A stretch of DNA of 64,000 nucleotides from JAEYKI01 sp036679405 (GTDB taxonomy: Bacteria; Bacillota; Clostridia; Christensenellales; Christensenellaceae). Each line of letters opens with the position of its first letter. The stretch's first letter is position 1. A model generated the notes under the pieces. It was not told the DNA's origin. It made no database searches and worked only from the letters and a program-made list of their open reading frames with translations. Below are positions 8,733 through 16,333 of the stretch, in pieces. The translations under genes were made by a program, and so were the position numbers. The DNA is taken from NCBI GenBank assembly GCA_036679405.1, contig JAVBVZ010000012.1, positions 16,318 through 80,317 of the forward strand, written 5' to 3'.

Positions 8733-8764
8733 CAAAGAAAAAAGCCGGCAGGCCGGCTCTTTTA
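8733..8764 (-). terminator. Rho-independent terminator after the zinc peptidase gene
   Basis: Read leftward: stem AGCCGGC, 2-base loop, GCCGGCT, then TTTTTTCTTT. It follows the stop of the 8788-9468 gene by about 25 bases. Confidence 0.75.
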
Positions 8765-8787
8765 AAGCTTTTGGCAAAAAAACTGCG

Positions 8788-9468
8788 CTATCTGCGCCGT
8801 GAAAGCATGGAAAGGCTTAAAAACTGCAAAAAAGTGACCAGAAGGGCGGCCAGGTAGGTGAGTGCGGCGGCGGTCAGCACCTTTTTTGCGCCTTCAAGCT
8901 CCCCGCCTGTAAGCACGTGGGAAGCTTCTATATTGGCAAGCGCGCGGCGGCTGGCGTTTATTTCCACCGGCAGGGTGACCAGCTGGAAAATAAACAGGGC
9001 GAAAAAGGCCCAGGCCGCATAGGTGACCAGGGGGGTGAAACGCAGGATGATGCCCATAAAAAGAAGGGGCATGGCAAGCGAACTGATAACATTTAAAACC
9101 GGAACCATTGCGCCGCGCACCCGGACAGGCGCGTATTTTTTGGAATATTGCAGGGCATGTCCCGCTTCATGGGCGGAAATGGCGATCGCCGCTACCGAAT
9201 GCGAAGAAAAAACGCCTTCCGAAAGAGATATTGTTTTGCTGCGGGGATCGTAATGGTCGGTCAGGTTGCCCCGCGTGGGGACCACGGACACGTCCGAAAC
9301 GCCGTTCTGGCGGAGCATAACCGAAACAAACTTGCTGGCGGAGACCCCGCTTTCGGACGGGACTTTGGAATAGGTGGCGTACGTGCGCCGGATCTTGGTT
9401 TGCGCCCATATGGACAGTATGATGCCCGGTATAATAAACAAAAACATATAGCCGCTGAAAAAAAACAT
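8788..9468 (-). CDS. YugP-type zinc metallopeptidase, membrane-bound
   Basis: 226 residues. A Zn_peptidase_2 family protein: N-terminal membrane helix, extracytoplasmic or juxtamembrane segment with HEAGHALQYS (the HExxH zinc motif) at about 110-119, and two or three C-terminal helices. Conserved SxS DHYDPRSKTISLSEGV and ASRRALANIEA segments fit the YugP family. The ATG at 9468 is preceded by GGAGGA; longer in-frame starts lack a site. A terminator follows the stop. Physiological substrate unknown in the family. Confidence 0.88.
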   Translation of the reverse strand: MFFFSGYMFLFIIPGIILSIWAQTKIRRTYATYSKVPSESGVSASKFVSVMLRQNGVSDVSVVPTRGNLTDHYDPRSKTISLSEGVFSSHSVAAIAISAHEAGHALQYSKKYAPVRVRGAMVPVLNVISSLAMPLLFMGIILRFTPLVTYAAWAFFALFIFQLVTLPVEINASRRALANIEASHVLTGGELEGAKKVLTAAALTYLAALLVTFLQFLSLSMLSRRR

Positions 9469-9661
9469 GATATCCTCCGTGTTTGTCTTTCGGGCGGCAA
9501 AAAGCTGCGCGCCCGCAATATGGTTATTTTCGCATATTTGGCGCCTGAACGCAACGCAAGAATTTTGCGATCCGGCACGGTTTTCGGGCAAATTTTCTTA
9601 AATTCGCCCAAAAGGGGGCAATACATTTTGCCAAACCGTGCCCGGCGAATTTTGGGCACAT

Positions 9662-9690
9662 AAAAAAGAGCGGAACAAGGCCGCTCTTTT
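9662..9690 (-). terminator. Rho-independent terminator after serS
   Basis: Read leftward, AAAGAGCGG, loop CCTTGTT, CCGCTCTTTT and a T run. It lies about 25 bases past the serS stop. The hairpin is nearly symmetrical. Confidence 0.75.
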
Positions 9691-9712
9691 ATCTTTTATT
9701 TGCTGCGTAAAA

Positions 9713-10990
9713 TTATTTGACGCCCCGGATGTACTGCTGTCCCATGGATTCCTGCAAAACTTCCGGAATGAGGATGCTGCCGTCTTCCTGCTGGTAGTTT
9801 TCCATAATGGCGGCCAGCGTGCGTCCTACGGCCAGCCCGCTTCCGTTAAGCGTATGGACGAAGCGCGGCTTTTCTTCCCGGGAAGGCCGGTAACGTATGC
9901 CTGCGCGCCGGGCCTGGAAATCTTCAAAATTGGAACAGGAGGAGATCTCCACATAGCGGCCGTAGCTGGGCATCCATACTTCAATGTCGTAGGTTTTGGC
10001 GGAAGAAAAGCCCAAATCGCCGCCGCAGAGCTGCACCACCCGGTAAGGGATCTTTAAAAGCTTTAAAATCTCTTCCGCATCCAACAGGAGGGATTCAAGC
10101 TCATCGTAAGACGTTTCGGGCGAAACAAATTTTACGAGCTCCACTTTGTTGAACTGGTGCTGGCGGATCAGGCCGCGGGTGTCTTTGCCCGCGCTGCCCG
10201 CTTCCGCACGAAAGCAGGGGGTGTGCGCCGTTATGCGGACGGGAAGGGTTTCCCCGTCTAAAATAGAGTCGCGGTACATATTGGTGAGCGGAACTTCCGC
10301 CGTGGGAATAAGGTAATATTCCGTGCCCGCAAGATGAAACATGTCTTCTTCAAATTTGGGCAGCTGGCCGGTGCCCGTCATGGAACGGGCGTGGGCGATA
10401 AACGGCGGGAGGATCTCGGTATAGCCGTGTTTTTCGGTATGTGTTTTCAGCATAAAAGCCGCAATTGCGCGGTCGAGCTTTGCGCCCAGGCCGATGGCGT
10501 AGGAAAAACGCGCGCCCGTTACTTTGGAGGCCGTTTCAAAATCAAGGATGCCAAGCGCCGTGCCGATGTCCCAGTGGGGCTTGGGTTCAAAAGAGAAGGG
10601 CGTAGGGTCCATAAAACGCCGGATTTCCACATTGTCCGCTTCGTCTTTGCCGGGAAGAACACTTTCATGCGGCGTGTTTGGAATTTCCAGCAGAAGGGCG
10701 CCGATTTCTTCTTCTTCGGCGGAGAGGGAAGCGTCCATTTTTTGAATGCGTGCGGAAAGCTCTTTCATTTCCTGCATCAAAGCCGAGGGATCCCGGCCTT
10801 GCTTTTTCATGACGGGGATCTCTTTTGAGACCTTGTTGCGGGTGGCTTTCATGCTTTCCACTTCCGCAATGATGGCCAGGCGCTTTTCGTCGGCAGACAA
10901 AAGCTTCTCCAAAGGGTAGTCTTTGCCGCGTTTTGAAAGGGCGGCCGCAACTTCGTCCCGGTTGTCTCTGATTCTTTTAATGTCCAGCAT
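9713..10990 (-). CDS. serS: seryl-tRNA synthetase
   Basis: 425 residues, full length. A class II synthetase charging tRNA-Ser (and tRNA-Sec if present). The N-terminal MLDIKRIRDNRDEV and the long antiparallel coiled coil to about residue 105 are the tRNA-binding arm. Motif 2 FRAEAGSAGKDTRGLIRQHQF and motif 3 NGSGLAVGRTLAAIMENYQ are both present. It begins 7 bases after the argS stop with AAGGATG inside the argS end, so the two synthetases are one transcript. No T-box leader is seen. Confidence 0.98.
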   Translation of the reverse strand: MLDIKRIRDNRDEVAAALSKRGKDYPLEKLLSADEKRLAIIAEVESMKATRNKVSKEIPVMKKQGRDPSALMQEMKELSARIQKMDASLSAEEEEIGALLLEIPNTPHESVLPGKDEADNVEIRRFMDPTPFSFEPKPHWDIGTALGILDFETASKVTGARFSYAIGLGAKLDRAIAAFMLKTHTEKHGYTEILPPFIAHARSMTGTGQLPKFEEDMFHLAGTEYYLIPTAEVPLTNMYRDSILDGETLPVRITAHTPCFRAEAGSAGKDTRGLIRQHQFNKVELVKFVSPETSYDELESLLLDAEEILKLLKIPYRVVQLCGGDLGFSSAKTYDIEVWMPSYGRYVEISSCSNFEDFQARRAGIRYRPSREEKPRFVHTLNGSGLAVGRTLAAIMENYQQEDGSILIPEVLQESMGQQYIRGVK

Positions 10991-10996
10991 TTTAAA

Positions 10997-12685
10997 CTAC
11001 ATCCTTTCGGGCGCGGCGATGCCCAGCAGGGAAAGCCCTGTGGCGATCGTTTTTTGTACGGCCCGGGTGAGCTGTATCCGCGCGTTGGTCTTTTTTTCGT
11101 CTGTATCCATGATCCTGTGTTCATAGTAGTATTTATTAAAGTGCTGCGCGAGCAGCGTGATATGGCGGGTCACGAAGGAAGGCTCGTTCTTTTCCGCCGC
11201 CGCAAGGATGGCAGCGGGAAAAGATTCGATCTGGCGGATCACCGCAAAGGCGTCCGCGTCGTCAAGGGCGGTAAAGTCCGCACCCGGATCGTCCGCTTTG
11301 CCGTACTTGCGCAAAACGCTGGATGCGCGCGCATGGGTATACTGTACATACGGCCCGGTCTCTCCGTCAAAATTCAGCACGCGCTCAAAGCTGAAGGTGA
11401 TATCCTTGATGCGTCCGGCGCTCAGCGTGGAATAAAGGACCGCGCCGATGCCCACCTGGCGGGCGACGTCTTCCTTGTTTGCAAGGTCCGGGTTCTTTTC
11501 ATTGATGGTGGCCAGCGTTTTTTCAACCGCGCGGGACAAAACGTCTTCCAAAAGGACGATTTTTCCGTGGCGGGTGGAAAGGGTGCCGTCTTCCAGCGAA
11601 ACCATGCCGAACGCGACATGTTCCATGTCTTTAGCCCACGGCTTCCCCATTTTTTCCAAAACTGCAAAAAGCTGTTTAAAATGCAGGGATTGCTGGTAAG
11701 CGACCACATAAAGGGCTTTGTGGAAGTCGAACGTTTTTTTGCGGTATTCGGCCGCGGCCAGGTCCCGGGTGGAATACAGGGTCGCGCCGTCCGTTTTTAA
11801 AATGATGCAGGGCGGCAGATTATATTCTTCCAGCCGGACGATGTATGCGCCTTCGTCCTGTTCGAGCAGGTTTTTCTCCCGAAGTTCGTCGATCACCGGC
11901 TGCATTTTGTCGTTATAAAAGCTCTCGCCCGTAAAATAGTCAAATTGAATGCCCAGCATTTCATAGACGCGTTTGGCTTCGCGCAGCGTAAGGTCGGAAA
12001 ACCAGCCGAATATGCGCAGCGCCTCGCTGTCGCCGTCTTCGATCTTTTTGAACCAGGCGCGCCCCTGTTCGTTGAGCGCGGGGTCTTTTTCCGCTTCTTC
12101 ATGGAAGCGTACATACAGGCGGAGCATGGCGGATACCGAATCTTTTTCGATTTCGGCATCGTCGCCCCACAGCTTATAGGCCGCGATCAGTTTGCCGAAC
12201 TGGGTGCCCCAGTCGCCCAGATGGTTGATGCCTACCGGGCGATAGCCGAGATATGCGTATATCTTGTAGAGCGAATGGCCGATGGCCGTTGAAGACAGGT
12301 GGCCTATATGGAACGGCTTTGCAATATTGACCGAAGAGTAGTCTATGACCACCCGGCGGCCCGCGCCGAGGTCGCTTGCGCCGAAATCCGGGGCCAGCGC
12401 GGCTTTAAGCGTATCGCGCGCAAAGGCCGTGCGGTCCAAAAAGAAGTTGACGTATCCGCCGGCGGCCTGCATGCTGCTGACGCCCGCGGGCGGAGTGAGT
12501 TTGTCCATGATTTCCTGCGCGATGAGCGGCGGCGCTTTGCGGAGCGTTTTTGCAAGACGGAAGCAGGGCAGGGCAACGTCTCCCATTTTTGGGTCGGGCG
12601 GCGTTTCCAGCAGATCCAGTATTTCCGCGCTCTTTATGTCCGCAGCCTGCGCGACGCTTTTTGCGATTTTTTCTTTGATTTCCAT
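10997..12685 (-). CDS. argS: arginyl-tRNA synthetase
   Basis: 562 residues. A class I synthetase with an N-terminal Add-1 domain and the HIGH motif in the form FHIGHLSSTAIG (about 126-137). The DALR-type anticodon domain follows and includes YVQYTHARASSVLRK. The KMSKS equivalent is degenerate, TLSTRHGKIVLL, as usual in ArgRS. It is the promoter-proximal gene of argS-serS; no T-box leader is seen upstream. Confidence 0.98.
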   Translation of the reverse strand: MEIKEKIAKSVAQAADIKSAEILDLLETPPDPKMGDVALPCFRLAKTLRKAPPLIAQEIMDKLTPPAGVSSMQAAGGYVNFFLDRTAFARDTLKAALAPDFGASDLGAGRRVVIDYSSVNIAKPFHIGHLSSTAIGHSLYKIYAYLGYRPVGINHLGDWGTQFGKLIAAYKLWGDDAEIEKDSVSAMLRLYVRFHEEAEKDPALNEQGRAWFKKIEDGDSEALRIFGWFSDLTLREAKRVYEMLGIQFDYFTGESFYNDKMQPVIDELREKNLLEQDEGAYIVRLEEYNLPPCIILKTDGATLYSTRDLAAAEYRKKTFDFHKALYVVAYQQSLHFKQLFAVLEKMGKPWAKDMEHVAFGMVSLEDGTLSTRHGKIVLLEDVLSRAVEKTLATINEKNPDLANKEDVARQVGIGAVLYSTLSAGRIKDITFSFERVLNFDGETGPYVQYTHARASSVLRKYGKADDPGADFTALDDADAFAVIRQIESFPAAILAAAEKNEPSFVTRHITLLAQHFNKYYYEHRIMDTDEKKTNARIQLTRAVQKTIATGLSLLGIAAPERM

Positions 12686-12820
12686 TTAAGCGCACCTTCC
12701 TGTTATCATAAATTTTAATATAACACAAAAAATAAAAGTTGGAAACACCTTTTCGGGCGGCCCGGGCGGCTATTTTTTATTTCTGCGCCCGCCCGGGGGG
12801 GCGGCGGGCGCGAAAAAATA

Positions 12821-12829
12821 TGATATAAT
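12821..12829 (+). promoter_or_regulatory. extended -10 promoter of the apbE cassette
   Basis: TGATATAAT, an extended -10 (TGnTATAAT), 21 bases before the ATG of the microprotein gene. A very GC-rich inverted repeat (about 12785-12812) lies where a -35 would be. Confidence 0.6.
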
Positions 12830-12850
12830 GGGAGCGGGGAGGGAGCATTC

Positions 12851-12934
12851 ATGAAATTATGGCAAAAAAGGCTGATTTTTCTGATCCCGTTCATCGTGTT
12901 TGCAGCCGTGCTTCTGGTATTGAGCTACAAATGA
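12851..12934 (+). CDS. 27-residue membrane microprotein ahead of apbE
   Basis: A short gene: ATG at 12851, TGA at 12932-12934. The product is MKLWQKRLIFLIPFIVFAAV followed by LLVLSYK, that is, a basic N-terminus and a single hydrophobic helix with a short tail. AGGGAG lies 5 bases ahead of the ATG. The stop overlaps the apbE start as ATGA, so it is probably translated and coupled to apbE. It could be a small membrane partner of the flavinylation cassette or a leader peptide that sets apbE translation. I know no named family for it. Confidence 0.6.
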   Translation: MKLWQKRLIFLIPFIVFAAVLLVLSYK

Positions 12935-13926
12935 AGAAATTGATTGTTTTTCCGCTGATCTGCGCGTTTTTTTTGGCCGCGGGCTGCAGCGGACCCGCGG
13001 CGGAAAGCCGCACCACCTTTGTGATGGATACTTTCTTTACCCAGACGTTTGCGGACGAGGGCGGCGTTATGGAAGAAAACGACCGTATCGTTTCCGATAT
13101 AGAAAAGGAAATGTCCAAAACCATTGAGGGCTCGGACATTTATAATTTGAACCGGGAAGGGACCTGGACGCCGGGGACGGACACGGCGGACGTACTGCAA
13201 ACGGCCCTTGCCGTTGCAAACGAGACGGACGGCGCGTTCGACCCCGCTTTGGGGCCGCTGATAGACCTTTGGGGGATCGGCAGCGAAGACGAGAAGGTCC
13301 CGGCGCAAAGCGAGATTGAGGCGCTGCTGCCCCTTGCCGACTGGCGGGAGATACAAATAGACGCGGACGGCACCGTCCGGCTGCCCGCCGGCGGGAGCGT
13401 GGACCTTGGCGGGATCGCAAAAGGCTACGCGCTGGACCGGGTGGCCGAAAACCTGCGCGCGCAGGGCGTTTCCTCCGCTCTGATGGATCTGGGCGGAAGC
13501 ATTGCCGTGCTGGGCGAAAAAGAGGACGGGGCCTGCTACAAGATCGGCATACGGGATCCCCTGGGCGAAGCGGGCGACTATATTGCAACGGTGGAGCTGA
13601 AAGACGTTTTTACTTCTACTTCCGGCATTTATGAACGGTATTTTATTCAGGACGGGGTCCGTTACCATCATATTTTGGACCGGGAGACCGGCCGGCCGGC
13701 TGAAAGCGGGCTTTTTGCCTGCATGATCGTGTCGCCGAGCGGCATTTTGTCGGACGCGTATTCCACCGCGCTTTTTGTGATGGGCGCAAAAGACGGGCTT
13801 GCGTTTGCAAACAAAAACGGGATCGACGCGCTTTTTGTGACGGACGGCAAAAAAATTGAAATGACGGACGGGTTTTCAGAAAAATATTCATTTGAACTGA
13901 CGGCGGATGGCTATGAAGTGGATTAA
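12931..13926 (+). CDS. apbE: FAD:protein FMN transferase (ApbE) lipoprotein
   Basis: 331 residues. ApbE attaches FMN covalently to Thr/Ser of extracytoplasmic redox proteins, using FAD and Mg2+. An N-terminal signal with lipobox LAAGC (Cys19) places it on the outer face of the membrane. Family motifs present: VDLGGIAKGYALDRV, SALMDLGGSIAVLG, and the C-terminal YHHILDRETGRPAESGL. The ATG at 12931 is shared with the microprotein stop (ATGA). The next two genes are a NusG-II protein and a Gx transporter, so the cassette probably serves flavin-based electron transfer. Confidence 0.94.
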   Translation: MKKLIVFPLICAFFLAAGCSGPAAESRTTFVMDTFFTQTFADEGGVMEENDRIVSDIEKEMSKTIEGSDIYNLNREGTWTPGTDTADVLQTALAVANETDGAFDPALGPLIDLWGIGSEDEKVPAQSEIEALLPLADWREIQIDADGTVRLPAGGSVDLGGIAKGYALDRVAENLRAQGVSSALMDLGGSIAVLGEKEDGACYKIGIRDPLGEAGDYIATVELKDVFTSTSGIYERYFIQDGVRYHHILDRETGRPAESGLFACMIVSPSGILSDAYSTALFVMGAKDGLAFANKNGIDALFVTDGKKIEMTDGFSEKYSFELTADGYEVD

Positions 13927-14278
13927 ACGCAGTGATATCATATTTACCGTGAGCATCGTGGCCGCGGCGCTCATCATTTGGGGCCTGCTTACGGCCGCCC
14001 CGGAAGGGAAAACCGCGGTGGTGATGCTGGACGGCGTTACCGTTGCGACCCTTTCTTTGGACGATGATACGGTTTACACGGTGCAGGGGGACTATACCAA
14101 CGTGCTTCGGGTCGAGGACGGGGAGATATTCGTTGCCGAGACCGACTGCCCAAACAAGATTTGCCAAAAACAGGGCGCCATCAGCCGTGCGGGGCAGACC
14201 ATTGTGTGCGCCCCCAACAAAATGACGGTGACCATTACCGGCGGAGAGGAGGCGGGCGTGGATGCTGTTACGCAGTAG
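13907..14278 (+). CDS. NusG domain II (EetA-like) protein
   Basis: 123 residues. One N-terminal transmembrane helix (about 12-32), then an extracytoplasmic beta domain with the FVAETDCPNKICQKQGAIS type segment and CAPNKMTVTI that mark the NusG_II family. The two cysteines (DCPNKIC) may form a disulfide or a ligand site. It overlaps apbE by 20 bases; either the ATG at 13907 or 13913 could be used. In Firmicutes these proteins accompany ApbE and the Gx transporter, and resemble EetA of flavin-based extracellular electron transfer loci. The molecular role is unproven. Confidence 0.8.
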   Translation: MAMKWIKRSDIIFTVSIVAAALIIWGLLTAAPEGKTAVVMLDGVTVATLSLDDDTVYTVQGDYTNVLRVEDGEIFVAETDCPNKICQKQGAISRAGQTIVCAPNKMTVTITGGEEAGVDAVTQ

Positions 14279-14777
14279 CGCCTTAAGGCGCCTGGTGCTC
14301 TCCGCACTTTTGATCGGGATTGCGCTGGTATTGTCTTTGGTGGACACGGCCGTTTCCGCAGCGATCCCGTTTTTGCCGGGTTTCAAGCTGGGGCTTGCCA
14401 ACGTGGTAACCCTGTTTGCGCTTTATTATCTGGGCGCGCGCGAAGCGCTGGTGATCAGCGTGGCGCGCTGCCTGCTGGCCGCATTGCTGTCCGGCGCGGT
14501 AACCATGCTGTTTTTTTCGCTGGCGGGGGGGCTTTTGAGTCTGGCCGTTATGGCGCTTTTGGCCGGGCGGGTCAGCGTGATCAAGGTGAGCGTTTCGGGC
14601 GGCGTGGCGCACAATATGGCGCAGGCCGCGGTTGCGGTCCTTATTACTTCGACGCCACAGGTTTCCTACTATATTCCTTTTCTGGTGGTGCTGGGCGCGG
14701 TCAGCGGATTTTTTATAGGGCTGCTGTGCAGTTTTTTGCTCAGCCGGATACCGGCCGGGCAGACCGAGGAAAAATAG
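14262..14777 (+). CDS. Gx transporter / heptaprenyl diphosphate synthase component I-like membrane protein (EetB-like)
   Basis: 171 residues, about five transmembrane helices, of the Hpre_diP_synt_I family. The segment FLPGFKLGLANVVTLFALYYLGARE is characteristic (GLAN). It overlaps the NusG-II gene by 17 bases. The family is often named for a supposed prenyl synthase subunit, but the membrane topology and the ApbE context support a transporter or membrane accessory for flavin or quinone supply, as for EetB. A terminator follows. Confidence 0.8.
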   Translation: MLLRSSALRRLVLSALLIGIALVLSLVDTAVSAAIPFLPGFKLGLANVVTLFALYYLGAREALVISVARCLLAALLSGAVTMLFFSLAGGLLSLAVMALLAGRVSVIKVSVSGGVAHNMAQAAVAVLITSTPQVSYYIPFLVVLGAVSGFFIGLLCSFLLSRIPAGQTEEK

Positions 14778-14783
14778 CCCTGC

Positions 14784-14812
14784 GCCGGATATACAATATA
14801 CGGCCTTTTTTT
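14784..14812 (+). terminator. Rho-independent terminator of the apbE cassette
   Basis: GCCGgATAT, 3-base loop, ATATaCGGC (one mismatch in each arm) followed by CTTTTTTT. Confidence 0.6.
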
Positions 14813-14944
14813 ACAACTCTCTATTAAAATTCAGCATTGATCTTTAGATATAAAAGAAAATAAAAAACACTAGCAGTAAATGAATCGATCATGCCCAGGT
14901 TTAAAAATCAATACTGCTGTTTAACAGAGGCTTGCGCAAAAGCG

Positions 14945-15853
14945 TTATTGATTCGCTTTGAGATACGCCTCGATCCGAACATGGACGTTTTTTTGCAGGT
15001 TGCGGTAAAAAATGGCGTAGTCAAAAGAATGGATGGCCAGTTTTGCGCCCGCGATATGGGCGATCCGAAGCAGGCGGATGGCCATGGGTTCGTCGATCAT
15101 CAGCATATGGTTCTGCGGGTTGATAAACGCGCCGGTATAATGCGGGCGTTCAAAATAATGCTTTTTGCCGATCTTTAAAAAGACCGCGCCCAGATGGGAT
15201 TCGTTGTCCGCGTATTCGCAGGTCGTTTTCCAATTCAGGGGGTTGACGCAGTACGTACCAGGAAGAATGATGGGCAGCGGCTTTTTGTATTTGGTGGTCC
15301 CGGTGTTGTAGGTGATGATCACGCCGGTGTCGTCTTCTTTTTGCGCGATTTTAAGAAAAGGATTTGCCGCAAGGTCCCGGTCGGTCACCGAAAAACCGAT
15401 GAGGTACGCCGCAATCATTTTGCCCTGCAGCTCCGGTCCGGTGAATTCCCTTTTCATGAATTCGAGCAGCATGATGGACCCCTGGGAATGGCCGGCCAGG
15501 ATAAAGGGTTTTCCCCGGTTGTCGTATTTCATGTAATGGTGAAACGCCATGCGCACGTCCAGATAGCCTTTGTGCGCGTTCCGGCAGAACTCTTCCGGGG
15601 GCATTTTAAGGCATTCAAGGCCTACCTGCCGGTAAACGGGCGCGTAAATATTGCAGTCCTCTTCAAAAACGCCGGTATGCTGCCCCGCGACCGCCCGGGC
15701 AAAAAGCCGCCACAGGGGGTTGTAAGGGTTCATGTTGTGCTTTTTTGCGTTTTTGCCAAAAGAACTGATGGTCGGGTATACGTAGAAGACATCCACGTCT
15801 TTTAGGTTGCGGGAGGGCCGAAGGACCCAGTTTTCGCGCCGGGAATAATCCAT
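14945..15853 (-). CDS. DUF3089 family alpha/beta hydrolase
   Basis: 302 residues. The DUF3089 family is a lipase/esterase-like alpha/beta hydrolase group. Visible are DVFYVYPTISSFGKNA near the N-terminus, a conserved NIYAPVYRQ, the nucleophile elbow LAGHSQGS (about 165-172) and a late acidic/His region. No signal peptide, so cytoplasmic. There is no Shine-Dalgarno site before the ATG at 15853, and a promoter-like pair lies so close that the mRNA may be leaderless. It converges with the apbE cassette. Substrate unknown. Confidence 0.87.
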   Translation of the reverse strand: MDYSRRENWVLRPSRNLKDVDVFYVYPTISSFGKNAKKHNMNPYNPLWRLFARAVAGQHTGVFEEDCNIYAPVYRQVGLECLKMPPEEFCRNAHKGYLDVRMAFHHYMKYDNRGKPFILAGHSQGSIMLLEFMKREFTGPELQGKMIAAYLIGFSVTDRDLAANPFLKIAQKEDDTGVIITYNTGTTKYKKPLPIILPGTYCVNPLNWKTTCEYADNESHLGAVFLKIGKKHYFERPHYTGAFINPQNHMLMIDEPMAIRLLRIAHIAGAKLAIHSFDYAIFYRNLQKNVHVRIEAYLKANQ

Positions 15854-15859
15854 AAAAAA

Positions 15860-15888
15860 AGCATACCATATATTTGAAAGGTTGACAA
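15860..15888 (-). promoter_or_regulatory. possible promoter of the DUF3089 gene
   Basis: On the minus strand TTGTCA, 17 bases, TATGCT. The expected transcript start falls at or next to the ATG at 15853. Confidence 0.4.
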
Positions 15889-15929
15889 TTACCGCCGCGC
15901 CGCCGTCCGCGGGACTTTTTCCGGCATGA

Positions 15930-15958
15930 TTGACGGATATAAAAAAAGGTAGTAAACT
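15930..15958 (+). promoter_or_regulatory. promoter of the phasin-like/ubiB operon
   Basis: TTGACG, a 17-base spacer and TAAACT, about 45 bases before the phasin-like gene. Confidence 0.5.
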
Positions 15959-16006
15959 TTTAAGTAAATCAAACGGAGCTAAACTGCATTTAAAGGAGGG
16001 TTTGGA

Positions 16007-16300
16007 ATGTCCAGTATATTTGAAGATACCATCAATCTGGGATTTGGCCTTTTTGCATATTCCAGGGAAAAAATTGAAGAAACAGTTGAAAAAATGGTGC
16101 AGAGGGGAGAAGTGGAAAAGAAAGAAGCCGCTTCTTTTGTGAGCGAACTGACCGCCAAAGGCGAAATGGAGCGCAAGGAGCTCAAAAAAATCATTGGCGA
16201 CGAGATCCGGGACGCCGTAGAAGTTTTAAAACCCATTACCAAAGACGAGATTCGGCAGATCATCCGCGAAGAGATGAGCAAAACCGAAAAGACCGAGTAA
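16007..16300 (+). CDS. phasin-like coiled-coil protein
   Basis: 97 residues, almost wholly helical and charged. A short hydrophobic N-terminal stretch (INLGFGLFAYSREKIEE) is followed by heptad-like Lys/Glu-rich helices. It resembles the small phasin or PHA-synthesis-regulator-like proteins found next to UbiB-type kinases. AAAGGAGGG precedes the ATG. The next gene, 33 bases on, is a UbiB kinase, suggesting joint action at the membrane. No PHA genes are visible here. Confidence 0.7.
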   Translation: MSSIFEDTINLGFGLFAYSREKIEETVEKMVQRGEVEKKEAASFVSELTAKGEMERKELKKIIGDEIRDAVEVLKPITKDEIRQIIREEMSKTEKTE

Positions 16301-16333
16301 TAAGCTGCCGCTTTCCTTAAAAAAACGGCGGAG

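Noticed and set aside
12785..12812. GC-rich inverted repeat as a terminator of some gene
   Set aside because: No T run on either strand in the right place, and no gene ends beside it.
9713..12850. T-box riboswitch for serS or argS
   Set aside because: serS follows argS with no leader, and the argS upstream region is short and lacks the T-box TGGNACCGCG-type block.
14891..15178. Plus-strand ORF of 95 residues
   Set aside because: Antisense shadow of the DUF3089 gene.
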